This document shows, in pieces, positions 1 to 7,959 of a DNA stretch of 26,420 nucleotides (position 1 is its first letter; every line of letters starts with the position of its first letter). Location: assembly GCA_016296235.1 (NCBI GenBank), contig JAEDJR010000009.1, positions 1 to 26,420 on the forward strand. The letters are read 5' to 3'. The DNA is from Oscillospiraceae bacterium (GTDB lineage Bacteria; Bacillota; Clostridia; Oscillospirales; Oscillospiraceae). Below the pieces are notes generated by a model that searched no databases, had not been told where the DNA came from, and saw only the letters and a list, made by a program, of their open reading frames with translations. The position numbers and the translations under genes are program-made.

Positions 1-957
1 GATACCCTGGAATTCTTCCGGGAACTGGGGCTTTTGACCGTGGCGGAGGATTCCGGCCGGGTCTACCCCTTTTCCGACCAAGCCAACAGTGTGGTGGATG
101 TGCTGCGGTTCGCCCTGGAGCGACAGGGCGTGGAGGTGCGCTGCGGCTGTGAGGTGCTCTCCGTCGGAAAAAAAGCCCGGGGCTACCGGGTTCGGACAGC
201 GGAGACGGAGTTTTATGGCGACAAGCTGATTGTAACCTGCGGCGGCGCTGCCGGCGGCAAGCTGGGCGGCACCGATCTGGGGTACCGGCTGCTGCAGTCC
301 CTGGGCCATTCGGTCACACCGATCCGGCCCAGTCTGGTGCAGCTGAAAACCGATGGCGTCCACGGTCTCAAGGGTGTGCGGGCCGATGCAGGCCTGACGC
401 TGAAGCGCGGCGCAGCGGTGGCGCACACTGCCGGAGAGGTACAATTCACCGACTTCGGCGTCAGCGGCCCGGCGGTGTTTGAACTTTCCAGAGAGGCCCA
501 GCCGGGAGATACCCTGCTGCTGGATCTGCTTCGGCCTCTGGAGGAAGCAGATTTGGCGGACTATCTGGCCCGGAAGCGGCTGTCCGCTTCCTCCCTGCCG
601 CTGGAGGAATTTCTCACAGGAATGCTCCACAACCGTCTGGGACGGGTGGTGCTGCGGCAGATGGGGCTGGATCTGAGCCGAACTGCCGGAAGTCTGACCG
701 ACCGGGAGCTGCAGGCCATCGCCCATACTGTCAAATTCTTCCCCCTGACCGTCCATGGTACCCTGGGACTGGAACAGGCCCAGGTCACAGCAGGCGGCGT
801 GCTGACGGCGGAATTCCGCCCCGACACCCTGGAAAGCCGCCTGTGCCCCGGCGTTTTCGCCGCCGGTGAGGTGCTGGACATCGACGGTGACTGCGGCGGC
901 TTCAATCTCCAGTGGGCCTGGAGCTCCGGCCGCCTGGCAGGAAGGCTGGGACTTTGA
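1..957 (+). CDS. HI0933/BaiN-type FAD-dependent oxidoreductase, 5' truncated by window
   Basis: The frame is open from base 1, so the gene starts upstream; only the C-terminal ~318 residues are present. The protein resembles the HI0933/COG2081 family, often annotated as aminoacetone oxidase-family or BaiN-like FAD-binding enzymes. Visible family features are a central VTCGGAAGGKLGGTD segment typical of the second FAD-contact region, FTDFGVSGPAVFELSR in the middle, and a C-terminal flavin-binding signature FAAGEVLDIDGDCGGFNLQ followed by WAWSSGRLAG. The N-terminal Rossmann GxGxxG lies outside the window. The substrate cannot be told from sequence; members of the family have been linked to several reductions and the BaiN label should not be transferred on this evidence. 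The gene reads toward another flavoprotein gene 191 bp downstream, with an inverted repeat and no obvious promoter between them, so co-transcription is possible. Confidence 0.85.
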   Translation, partial: DTLEFFRELGLLTVAEDSGRVYPFSDQANSVVDVLRFALERQGVEVRCGCEVLSVGKKARGYRVRTAETEFYGDKLIVTCGGAAGGKLGGTDLGYRLLQSLGHSVTPIRPSLVQLKTDGVHGLKGVRADAGLTLKRGAAVAHTAGEVQFTDFGVSGPAVFELSREAQPGDTLLLDLLRPLEEADLADYLARKRLSASSLPLEEFLTGMLHNRLGRVVLRQMGLDLSRTAGSLTDRELQAIAHTVKFFPLTVHGTLGLEQAQVTAGGVLTAEFRPDTLESRLCPGVFAAGEVLDIDGDCGGFNLQWAWSSGRLAGRLGL

Positions 958-994
958 GCACAAGATGGATCTGTGCGCAGCCTTCCACCTCGCA

Positions 995-1111
995 TGTCAT
1001 TGCAAGGAGCGAAGCGACGTGGCAATCCGCTTTTCCCGGCAGTTGGTTCCTGTTTCGTGGTGCCTGCAGGGATGCGGATTGCCACAGCCCCTGCGGGGCC
1101 TCGCAATGACA
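995..1111. repeat. Interspersed inverted repeat, family A (full element)
   Basis: The left arm at 995-1030 begins TGTCATTGCAAGGAGCGAAG and ends GTGGCAATCCGC. The right arm at 1074-1111 begins GCGGATTGCCAC and ends CCTCGCAATGACA, its imperfect reverse complement. About 43 bp of unrelated sequence separates the arms. A half-element with the same sequence lies at 25447-25480. This looks like a non-coding MITE-like or REP-like palindrome of the type common in gut Clostridia; no transposase is nearby. It occupies most of the gap between two flavoprotein genes and would form a long hairpin in a read-through transcript. Confidence 0.8.
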
Positions 1112-1148
1112 GGCACGGAATCAGCGCTTCCCAAAAAGGAGAGTCTTT

Positions 1149-2756
1149 ATGCTTCGTATTCGCGATCTGTCTCTCTCTCCCAACGATTCCATGGGCCGGC
1201 TGGTACAGCTGGCAGCACGGCATCTGCAGCTTCGGGAGAATGAGATCAAGCAGCTGCACATTCGAAAAAAATCCGTGGACGCCCGGAAAAAATCCGACGT
1301 CCGCATCATCTATACCGTAGACGTGGAGATCAAGGGCCGGGAGGACAAGCTGCTCAAGCGGCTCCGGGATCCCAGGGTCTCCCTGGCGCAGGATTATGAA
1401 TATCAGATTCCCCGGCCTTCCATCCAGCCGGCCCGGCGGCCGGTGGTGGTGGGCTTCGGGCCCGGCGGCATGTTCGCCGCCCTGGTGCTGGCGGAGGCCG
1501 GCCTGCGGCCCATCGTTCTGGAACGGGGCCTGGACGCCAAAACCCGCCATGAAAAGGTGGAGGAATTCTGGCGCACCGGCAAACTAGATCCCCAATGCAA
1601 CGTCCAATTCGGCGAGGGCGGCGCAGGAACCTTTTCCGACGGCAAGCTCAACACCGGTACCAAAAACGAGCGCTGCCGCTGGGTTCTGGAGCAGCTGGCC
1701 GACGCCGGGGCCAGGGGTGAGATTCTCTTTGATGCCAAGCCCCATGTGGGCACCGACGTGCTGCTGACCGTGGTTCAGAATCTGCGGGAGCGGATCCTCC
1801 AACTGGGCGGAGAAGTACACTTCGGCGCCCAGATGACCCGGCTGGAGCTGGAAAACGGCCGTCTTACGGGTCTTTGGTTCCGGAAACAGGAGCAGGAGAC
1901 CCTGCTGCCCTGCGATCAGGCCGTTCTGGCCATCGGCCACAGCGCCCGGGATACCTTCCGGCAGCTGCTGGCCCAGGGCGTTCCCATGGAGCCAAAGCCC
2001 TTCTCCATGGGCGTGCGGATCGAGCACAAGCAATCCATGATCGACCGCAGTCAATACGGAGAATTTGCCGGCAGCCCCAATCTGCCCCCGGCGGATTACA
2101 AGCTCAACGTCAAGCTGCCCCAGGGCGGCTCGGCCTATACGTTTTGTATGTGTCCCGGCGGCCATGTGGTGGCGGCGGCCTCGGAAGAGGGGCGGCTGTG
2201 CACCAACGGCATGAGCTACGCGGCCCGGGACGGGGAAAACGCCAATGCGGCCCTGCTTGTGACCCTTTTGCCGGAGGATTTTCCCGATTCCTCCGTTCTT
2301 GGCGGCATGCTGTGGCAGCAGGAAATCGAGGCGCGGGCGTTCCGGGCGGGCGGCTCCAATTATCACGCCCCCTGCCAGCTGGCCGGCGATTTCCTGGCCC
2401 ACCGGCCCAGCACCCATCTGGGCGCCATAAGGCCCACCTACCGGCCCGGCGTGACCCTGTGCGATCTCCACGACGTTCTGCCGGAGAAGATCACCACCGT
2501 TCTGGAGCAGGCCCTGCCGGAGCTGGAGAAGCGGCTCCGGGGTTTTTCGGAGCCTGACGCCGTTCTGACTGCCCCGGAGACCAGAAGCTCCTCCCCGGTG
2601 CGGATTCTCCGGGATGACAGCCGCCAATCTGCCCTGCGGGGCCTGTATCCCTGCGGCGAGGGCGCCGGTTATGCCGGCGGAATCATGTCTGCCGCCGTGG
2701 ATGGTATGCTCTGCGCAGAGGCGGTCATCGCGCAGCTGTCCGCGATGATCCGATAG
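1149..2756 (+). CDS. Uncharacterised FAD-dependent dehydrogenase (COG2509-like)
   Basis: 535 aa. It begins at ATG 1149 after a good Shine-Dalgarno, AAAGGAGAG at 1135-1143. The first ~95 residues form a basic alpha/beta N-terminal domain with RKKSVDARKKSDVRIIYTVD, seen in this family. The dinucleotide-binding Rossmann motif VGFGPGGMFA is at residues 101-110 with the acidic end of strand 2 at VLERG. The family signature FGEGGAGTFSDGKLNTG is at 154-170. The C-terminal YPCGEGAGYAGGIMSAAVDG is the second FAD-binding segment. It is probably a soluble cytoplasmic flavoprotein oxidoreductase. Its physiological substrate is not known for the family as far as I can say. It may be expressed with the flavoprotein upstream, and it is followed by an AT-rich promoter region for the Rnf operon. 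Confidence 0.88.
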   Translation: MLRIRDLSLSPNDSMGRLVQLAARHLQLRENEIKQLHIRKKSVDARKKSDVRIIYTVDVEIKGREDKLLKRLRDPRVSLAQDYEYQIPRPSIQPARRPVVVGFGPGGMFAALVLAEAGLRPIVLERGLDAKTRHEKVEEFWRTGKLDPQCNVQFGEGGAGTFSDGKLNTGTKNERCRWVLEQLADAGARGEILFDAKPHVGTDVLLTVVQNLRERILQLGGEVHFGAQMTRLELENGRLTGLWFRKQEQETLLPCDQAVLAIGHSARDTFRQLLAQGVPMEPKPFSMGVRIEHKQSMIDRSQYGEFAGSPNLPPADYKLNVKLPQGGSAYTFCMCPGGHVVAAASEEGRLCTNGMSYAARDGENANAALLVTLLPEDFPDSSVLGGMLWQQEIEARAFRAGGSNYHAPCQLAGDFLAHRPSTHLGAIRPTYRPGVTLCDLHDVLPEKITTVLEQALPELEKRLRGFSEPDAVLTAPETRSSSPVRILRDDSRQSALRGLYPCGEGAGYAGGIMSAAVDGMLCAEAVIAQLSAMIR

Positions 2757-2797
2757 TCTGTTATCTATTGGAATCTATCGATATTGCAATATTTTAA

Positions 2798-2825
2798 TTG
2801 ACTTTTTTTCATATTTTGTTATAAT
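2798..2825 (+). promoter_or_regulatory. Sigma-A-type promoter of the rnf operon
   Basis: TTGACT at 2798-2803 and TATAAT at 2820-2825 are separated by 16 bp in a strongly AT-rich stretch that stands out from the GC-rich surroundings. The predicted start is near 2832, giving a 5' leader of about 230 nt before rnfC. A perfect 12-bp palindrome ATATTGCAATAT (2781-2792) sits just upstream of the -35 box and may be an operator. Confidence 0.75.
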
Positions 2826-2831
2826 CTTTCT

Positions 2832-3060
2832 TGATTTTCAAACATTTTTAATCTGCTTATTGCCCTGTCCGCGCTTCCGGCTCTCAGCGTTTTTGCGCGG
2901 TATCCTTCATTCCCGGACAGCTTCTGTTGGCCGCCTTCGTCATAGGCAGTACAGCAGTGTTGTGATATACACGGTTCCGTTTCTGTCCGCGCTGCTCTCC
3001 GGCGCATTTGGGGAACCGGCTTTGGAAAAGAGAAGAAAAATCTGAATAGGAGATGAATTC
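2832..3060 (+). promoter_or_regulatory. Long, potentially structured 5' leader of the rnf operon
   Basis: This ~230-nt stretch holds no convincing gene. It contains inverted repeats: CTGTCCG (2865-2871) with CGGACAG (2914-2920), and an alternative stem CCGCGC (2869-2874) with GCGCGG (2895-2900) that shares bases 2869-2871, so the two are mutually exclusive. The string CTGTCCGCGCT occurs twice (2865-2875, 2983-2993), so either copy could pair with 2914-2920. GGTTCC (2973-2978) can pair with GGAACC (3012-3017). The rnfC Shine-Dalgarno AGGAGA is at 3048-3053. I do not recognise a known riboswitch class; regulation through this leader is inference. Confidence 0.35.
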
Positions 3061-4392
3061 ATGGCACAACGAAAATTACACGGCGTCCATGTTCCCCACC
3101 GTAAGCATACAGCGGATCTGGCTGCCGTGGACATGGGCTGTCCCGCCATGGTGACGATTCCCATGTCGATGCACATCGGCGCCCCGGCCAAGCCCCTGGT
3201 CAAGGCCGGCGACACCGTCACCGTCGGCCAGCGGATTGCGGAAGCGGGCGGCTTCGTGTCCTCCCCGGTGCACGCCTCCGTGTCCGGCAAGGTCAAGAGA
3301 ATTGAGGACGTTCTGATTTCCAGCGGCCGCAAGGTTCCGGCCATTGTGATTGAATCCGACGGACTGATGACCCGCTGCCCCGACCTGAAGCCCCCGGTCA
3401 TTGAAAGCCAGGCGGATTTCCTCCAGGCCCTGACCGACAGCGGCATCGTGGGTCTCGGCGGCGCAGGCTTCCCCACCCAGGTGAAGCTGACCGTCAAGAA
3501 TCTCAGTCAGATTGAAGCCGTCATCGTCAACGGCGCAGAATGTGAACCCTACATCACCTCCGATACCCGCACCATGCTGGACAATCCCAAGCTGGTTATG
3601 GAAGGCGCGCGGCTGCTGCAGAAATATCTGGAGGTCAAGCGCATCATCTTCGCCATCGAGGACAACAAGCCCCAGTGCATCGCCAAGATGCAGGAGATGT
3701 GCAGGCAGGAGACCGGCATGGAAGTGGCCTCCCTGCCCGCCATGTACCCCCAGGGCGGTGAAAAAGTCCTGATCTACCATACCATCGGCCGGGTTGTCCC
3801 CGAGGGCAAGCTGCCCCTGGATGCCGGCGCCATTGTCATCAACGTCACCACCCTGGCCTCCATCGCCCGGTATGTGCGCTACGGCATTCCCCTGGTGAAA
3901 AAGTGCGTCACCGTGGACGGCGGCGCGGTCAAGACCCCCAAGAATGTCATCGCCCCCATCGGCACCCCCATGGCCGATGTGTTCGCCTTCTGCGACGGCT
4001 TTGTGAAGGAGCCCAGGAAGGTCCTCTACGGCGGCCCCATGATGGGCATCGCCGTGCCGGATCTGAATCAGCCCATCCTCAAGAACACCAACGCCATCCT
4101 GGCCCTGGACGAGGAGGAGGCCAAGCTGCCCCCCACCACGGCCTGCATCAAATGCGGCCGCTGCATCGCCCACTGCCCCCTGAACCTCATGCCGGCGGAA
4201 ATCGAAGCCGCCTATGAGCGCCAGGACGTGGAGGCTCTGGCGGAGCTGAAGGTCAACATCTGCATGGAGTGCGGCTGCTGCAGCTTCATCTGCCCGGCCC
4301 GCCGGCCCCTGGTCCAGACCAACAAGCTGGCCAAGGCCCAGGTCATGGCCTATCTCAAGGCCAAACAAGCAAAGGAGGCGGCGAAGAAATGA
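3061..4392 (+). CDS. rnfC: Electron transport complex subunit RnfC
   Basis: 443 aa peripheral cytoplasmic subunit of the ion-translocating ferredoxin:NAD+ oxidoreductase; in this family it carries the NAD(H)-reactive FMN site. An N-terminal barrel-sandwich/lipoyl-like segment (about 35-80) is followed by the FMN-binding signature GLGGAGFPTQVK at 131-142 and NGAECEPYITSD at 158-168. YGGPMMG is at 323-329. Two C-terminal [4Fe-4S] motifs of the CxxCxxCxxxCP type use Cys362/365/368/372 and Cys401/404/407/411. ATG 3061 is preceded by AGGAGA (3048-3053). It is the first gene of the operon in the clostridial order rnfCDGEAB; its TGA overlaps the rnfD ATG. The length is typical. Confidence 0.97.
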   Translation: MAQRKLHGVHVPHRKHTADLAAVDMGCPAMVTIPMSMHIGAPAKPLVKAGDTVTVGQRIAEAGGFVSSPVHASVSGKVKRIEDVLISSGRKVPAIVIESDGLMTRCPDLKPPVIESQADFLQALTDSGIVGLGGAGFPTQVKLTVKNLSQIEAVIVNGAECEPYITSDTRTMLDNPKLVMEGARLLQKYLEVKRIIFAIEDNKPQCIAKMQEMCRQETGMEVASLPAMYPQGGEKVLIYHTIGRVVPEGKLPLDAGAIVINVTTLASIARYVRYGIPLVKKCVTVDGGAVKTPKNVIAPIGTPMADVFAFCDGFVKEPRKVLYGGPMMGIAVPDLNQPILKNTNAILALDEEEAKLPPTTACIKCGRCIAHCPLNLMPAEIEAAYERQDVEALAELKVNICMECGCCSFICPARRPLVQTNKLAKAQVMAYLKAKQAKEAAKK

Positions 4393-5306
4393 GTCTCATC
4401 GTATCAACCTCTCCCCACCTGCGCAATCGGACGGACACCGCGTCCATCATGCGGGACGTGGTCATCGCCCTGGTGCCCGCCGTCATCGCGGCCGTAATCC
4501 TCTTCGGCCTGCGGAGCCTGCTGGTGGTGGCCGTCTGCGTGGCCGCCGCCGTGCTGACCGAGTTCCTCTATGAAAAGGGCTGCAAGCTCCCCGTGACCGT
4601 CGGCGACTGGTCCGCCGTGGTCACCGGCGTCATCCTGGCCTGCAACCTCCCTGTGACCATTCCCCTGTGGCAGGCGGCCTTCGGCAGCATCGTGGCCATT
4701 CTGGTGGTCAAGCAGCTCTTCGGCGGCTTGGGCCGGAACTTCGCCAACCCCGCCATCGTGGGCCGGATTGTGCTGTTCCTCTCCTTCTCCAAAACCATGA
4801 CCGCCTGGGTCTTCCCCGACGCCGTCTCCACCGCCACCCCCCTGGCGGTCATGGCCGCCGGCGGAAAGCTGCCCGGCCTGCTGGACATGTTCCTGGGCGT
4901 CAAGGGCGGCTGCCTGGGTGAGGTCAGCGTCCTGGCCCTGCTGATCGGCTTTGTCTACCTGCTGGTCCGCCGGGTTATCACCTGGCACACCCCCGTGGCT
5001 TTTGTGGGCACGGTCTTTCTCCTGTCCTGGCTCCTGGGCGGCGATGCCCTCTACGCCCTGAACCAGATCATGGCCGGCGGCCTGCTGCTGGGCGCCGTCT
5101 TTATGGCCACGGACTACGCCACCACCCCCTCCACCAACTCCGGCCGGCTGATCTTCGGCCTGGGCTGCGGCATTCTGACCGTGCTGATCCGCCAGTGGGG
5201 CAGCTACGCCGAGGGCGTGTCCTTTGCCATTTTGTTCATGAACATCCTGACCCCCTATATCTCCAAGTGGACCCGTACCAAGCCGTTCGGAGGTGTGAAA
5301 GCATGA
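4389..5306 (+). CDS. rnfD: Electron transport complex subunit RnfD
   Basis: 305 aa integral membrane subunit with about nine to ten hydrophobic segments, homologous to NqrB. The start is ATG 4389, which overlaps the rnfC stop as ATGA and has AAAGGAGG at 4372-4379; an in-frame extension further upstream runs through rnfC and is not real. NPAIVGRI near residue 120-127 is a conserved RnfD/NqrB feature. DAVSTATPLA at 144-153 contains the threonine (Thr150) expected to carry covalently bound FMN, added by ApbE, which is not encoded in this window. Together with RnfG, RnfA, RnfE and RnfB it forms the membrane electron path that drives Na+ or H+ export. Its stop overlaps the rnfG start. Confidence 0.97.
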   Translation: MSLIVSTSPHLRNRTDTASIMRDVVIALVPAVIAAVILFGLRSLLVVAVCVAAAVLTEFLYEKGCKLPVTVGDWSAVVTGVILACNLPVTIPLWQAAFGSIVAILVVKQLFGGLGRNFANPAIVGRIVLFLSFSKTMTAWVFPDAVSTATPLAVMAAGGKLPGLLDMFLGVKGGCLGEVSVLALLIGFVYLLVRRVITWHTPVAFVGTVFLLSWLLGGDALYALNQIMAGGLLLGAVFMATDYATTPSTNSGRLIFGLGCGILTVLIRQWGSYAEGVSFAILFMNILTPYISKWTRTKPFGGVKA

Positions 5307-5839
5307 GCACGAAAACGCTGATCAAGAGTATCGTCGTCCTGGCAGTGATCTGCCTGGTCATCTCCGCGGCCCTGGCCGTGGTCAACAGCTTCACCGCCCC
5401 GGTCATCGAGGAAGCCCGCGTCCAGCGGGAGAACGCCAGCCGCCAGGCTGTGCTGCCCCAGGCTGCCGGCTTTGAGGCGCTGCCTCTGGAGGGCATGCCC
5501 GCCTCCATCACCGGCGCCTACCGGGGTACGGACGCCTCCGGCGCCACCGTGGGCTACGTCTTTACCGCCGGAAACAAGGGCTTTGACGGCACCATCGTGG
5601 TCATGGCCGCCATCGGTACCGACGGCAAGCTGGTGCAGGTGGCCACCATCGACGTGACCTCCGAGACCAAGACCCTGGGCGGCCAGACCGCCAACGAGAG
5701 CTACACCTCCCAGTACACGGGCAAGGACGCCCAGCTGGACGGCGTGGATGCCATCTCCGGCGCGACCATCACCTCCACTGCCTATGAGCGGTGCGTGAAG
5801 GACTGCTTCGCCGCCTACGACGCCGTGAAGGAGGGTTAA
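5303..5839 (+). CDS. rnfG: Electron transport complex subunit RnfG (FMN-binding)
   Basis: 178 aa. An N-terminal hydrophobic anchor (about residues 7-27) is followed by an extracytoplasmic FMN-binding domain. The flavinylation motif DAISGATITS at 149-158 marks Thr155 as the expected covalent FMN site. LGGQTANESYTSQYTGK at ~125-141 corresponds to the conserved region usually containing GLG. ATG 5303 overlaps the rnfD stop in ATGA and has GGAGGTG at 5289-5295; a longer in-frame reading starts inside rnfD and is rejected. The protein is at the short end for RnfG. It receives electrons on the outer face and passes them on through the RnfD flavins. It is separated from rnfE by one base. Confidence 0.95.
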   Translation: MSTKTLIKSIVVLAVICLVISAALAVVNSFTAPVIEEARVQRENASRQAVLPQAAGFEALPLEGMPASITGAYRGTDASGATVGYVFTAGNKGFDGTIVVMAAIGTDGKLVQVATIDVTSETKTLGGQTANESYTSQYTGKDAQLDGVDAISGATITSTAYERCVKDCFAAYDAVKEG

Positions 5840-5840
5840 C

Positions 5841-6530
5841 ATGAAGAACAGCAAACTTGCCATTCTCCTCAAGGGTCTCATCAAAGAGAATCCCGTTCTG
5901 GTTCTGATTCTGGGCACCTGCCCCACCCTGGCCATCTCCACCTCCGTGACGGCGGCCTTCGGCATGGGCATGGCGGCCACCGCCGTTCTGATCTGCTCCA
6001 ACATGGCCATTTCCGCCCTGCGCAAGGTCATCCCCGAGCAGGTGCGCATCCCCTGCTACATCGTTCTGATTGCCGGCTTTGTGACCCTGGTTTCCATGGT
6101 CCTGGAGGCCTACGCCTACAGCCTGTTCCAGTCCCTGGGCGTCTACCTGTCCCTGATCGTGGTCAACTGCATCATCCTGGGCCGGGCGGAGATGTTCGCC
6201 AGCAAGAACTCCGTGGGCGACTCCGCCCTGGACGCCATCGGCATGGGCCTGGGCTTCACCCTGGCCCTGTGCGCCATGGCCTGCATCCGCGAGGTCTTCG
6301 GCGCCGGCACCTTCTGCGGCCTGCCCGTTCCCTGGTTCCACGACAACCCCATCTCCATCCTCACCATGGCCCCCGGCGGCTTCGTGACCTTCGGCGTCAT
6401 GATCGCCCTGGTCAACAAAATCTCCAAGGGCAAGGCCATCAAGAAGAAGGACTTCGGCTGCGCCGGCTGCCCCTCTGCCGCCGCCTGCGGTAAGACTTCC
6501 TGCGGAGCAAAGGAGGAAACCAAGGCATGA
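5841..6530 (+). CDS. rnfE: Electron transport complex subunit RnfE with Cys-rich C-terminal tail
   Basis: 229 aa with about six transmembrane helices, paralogous to RnfA and to NqrD. Conserved membrane cysteines are present in LGTCPTLA (Cys27) and VVNCIILGRAE (Cys110); in this family such cysteines help to bind the intramembrane iron-sulfur centre at the RnfA/RnfE interface. After the last helix (about residue 193) comes a basic stretch and then an unusual tail with CAGC (207-210), Cys216 and Cys221. This four-cysteine tail looks like a metal or Fe-S ligand set and is not part of the core fold. ATG 5841 follows GAAGGAGG at 5827-5834. The stop overlaps rnfA as ATGA. Confidence 0.95.
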   Translation: MKNSKLAILLKGLIKENPVLVLILGTCPTLAISTSVTAAFGMGMAATAVLICSNMAISALRKVIPEQVRIPCYIVLIAGFVTLVSMVLEAYAYSLFQSLGVYLSLIVVNCIILGRAEMFASKNSVGDSALDAIGMGLGFTLALCAMACIREVFGAGTFCGLPVPWFHDNPISILTMAPGGFVTFGVMIALVNKISKGKAIKKKDFGCAGCPSAAACGKTSCGAKEETKA

Positions 6531-7120
6531 AATCCGTGATCTACATCATTCTGACCGCCGCCATCACCAACAACTACGTGCTGGTCAAATTCCTGGGCAT
6601 CTGCCCCTTCCTGGGCGTCTCCAAGAAGCTGGACCAGGCCACCGGCATGTCCCTGGCCGTCATCTTCGTCCAGCTCATGGCCACCGCCGCCACCTGGCCC
6701 ATCTACCACTTCCTGCTGGACGGCGGCATCGATTTCACCTACATGCAGACCGTGGTGTTCATCCTGGTCATCGCCGCCCTGGTGCAGCTGGTGGAGATCA
6801 TCCTGAAAAAGTACATCCCCGCGCTCCACGCCTCCCTGGGCGTCTACCTGCCCCTGATTACCACCAACTGCGCCGTCCTGGGCGTCACCGTCAACAACAT
6901 CAGCGACGGCCTGAGCTTCGGCGAGAGCATGCTCACCTCCCTGGGCTGCGGCCTGGGCTTCTTCCTGGCCATGGTGCTGTTCTGCGGCGTCCGCTCCCGG
7001 GTGGCCGAGGCCAAGCCCGCCAAGTCCTTTGAGGGCCTGCCCATCACCCTGATCTCCGCCGCCATCGTGTCGCTGTCCTTCTTCGGATTCGCCGGTATCA
7101 TCGGCAATCTGTTCGGCTGA
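6527..7120 (+). CDS. rnfA: Electron transport complex subunit RnfA
   Basis: 197 aa with six predicted transmembrane helices, homologous to NqrE. The conserved cysteine-bearing half-helix motifs LGICPFLGVSKK (Cys26) and TTNCAVLGV (Cys115) mirror those of RnfE in inverted topology and are the expected ligands of the membrane-embedded Fe-S cluster. ATG 6527 overlaps the rnfE stop and has AAAGGAGG at 6509-6516. Length and motif spacing are canonical. It is followed after 14 bp by rnfB, whose Shine-Dalgarno GAGGAGG begins directly after the rnfA stop. Confidence 0.97.
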   Translation: MKSVIYIILTAAITNNYVLVKFLGICPFLGVSKKLDQATGMSLAVIFVQLMATAATWPIYHFLLDGGIDFTYMQTVVFILVIAALVQLVEIILKKYIPALHASLGVYLPLITTNCAVLGVTVNNISDGLSFGESMLTSLGCGLGFFLAMVLFCGVRSRVAEAKPAKSFEGLPITLISAAIVSLSFFGFAGIIGNLFG

Positions 7121-7134
7121 GAGGAGGTCTTGCT

Positions 7135-7947
7135 ATGAGTATTGTCATTCCCATTGTAGCTGTCACCGTCATCGGTCTGATCTGTGCCGTGATGCTGGTG
7201 GTGGCCTCCAAGTTCATGGCCGTCCCCGAGGACGAGACCTTTGTCAACGTTCGTGCGTGCCTGCCCGGCGCCAACTGCGGCGCCTGCGGCTATGCCGGCT
7301 GCGACGGCTATGCCCACGCCCTGGCCGACGGCTCCACCCAGGCTACCAACCTCTGCGTCCCCGGCGCCGACGCCGCTGCCCGGGAAATCGCCGCCGTCCT
7401 GGGTGTGGAAGCCGAGGACGTGGTGGAGAAGGTGGCCGTGGTGGCCTGCTGCGGCGACTCCTCCTGCACCACCCTGCGCTATGAGTACGACGGCATGTCC
7501 TCCTGCGCAGCCGCCAACCTGCTGTTCTCCGGCGACGGCATGTGCACCTTCGGCTGTCTGGGCTACGGCGACTGTTCCAAGGTCTGCCCCAACAACGCCA
7601 TCTGCATCGAGGACGGTCTGGCCCGGGTGAAGCCCAACCTGTGCGTGGGCTGCGGCCTGTGCGCCAAGGCCTGCCCCAACCACCTGATCCATGTGGTGCC
7701 CGATACGGTGACCACCGTAGTGCGCTGCAGCAACCAGGACAAGGGCGCCGTCACCCGCAAGGCCTGCTCCCACGGCTGCATCGGCTGCAAAAAGTGCGAA
7801 AAGGAATGCCCCGCCGGCGCCGTCACCGTGGTGAACAACTGCGCCGTCATCGACTACAGCAAGTGCACCAACTGCGGCCACTGTGCGGAAATCTGCACCA
7901 CAGGCTGCATTGTGGAAGCCAGCTTCCTCAGCGCCAGCAAAGCCTGA
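7135..7947 (+). CDS. rnfB: Electron transport complex subunit RnfB (multi-cluster ferredoxin-like)
   Basis: 270 aa. An N-terminal membrane anchor (about 3-25) is followed by a cytoplasmic Fe-S domain thought to accept electrons from reduced ferredoxin. Cluster motifs in order are Cys48/51/56/74 (ANCGACGYAGCDGYAHAL), Cys137/141/147/151, Cys170/173/176/180, Cys215/218/221/225 and Cys244/247/250/254; further cysteines are at 198, 211 and 258. Five [4Fe-4S] sites are therefore supported. ATG 7135 is preceded by GAGGAGG at 7121-7127. Last gene of the operon, followed by a strong intrinsic terminator 12 bp after the stop. In this family the complex couples ferredoxin oxidation and NAD+ reduction to Na+ or H+ export; the ion used here cannot be read from sequence. 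Confidence 0.97.
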   Translation: MSIVIPIVAVTVIGLICAVMLVVASKFMAVPEDETFVNVRACLPGANCGACGYAGCDGYAHALADGSTQATNLCVPGADAAAREIAAVLGVEAEDVVEKVAVVACCGDSSCTTLRYEYDGMSSCAAANLLFSGDGMCTFGCLGYGDCSKVCPNNAICIEDGLARVKPNLCVGCGLCAKACPNHLIHVVPDTVTTVVRCSNQDKGAVTRKACSHGCIGCKKCEKECPAGAVTVVNNCAVIDYSKCTNCGHCAEICTTGCIVEASFLSASKA

Positions 7948-7959
7948 TTCCGGTTCCCG

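Noticed and set aside
995..1111. CRISPR array or tRNA-like structure
   Set aside because: There is only one pair of inverted arms and no regularly spaced direct repeats; no cloverleaf or TTC-loop sequence can be drawn.
2811..2830. Rex-type redox operator at the rnf promoter
   Set aside because: TTGTTA occurs near the -10 box, but the matching inverted half-site at the expected spacing is missing.
2860..3045. 61-codon TTG-start frame in the rnf leader, a possible leader peptide
   Set aside because: It has no Shine-Dalgarno, a rare start codon and arginine-rich content without pattern; the stretch is better explained as untranslated leader.
3076..4368. 430-residue open frame opposite rnfC
   Set aside because: Composition is dominated by Gly, His, Asp and Ala, has no recognisable motif or ribosome-binding site, and is the antisense shadow of a clear rnfC; GC-rich codon bias keeps the opposite frame open.
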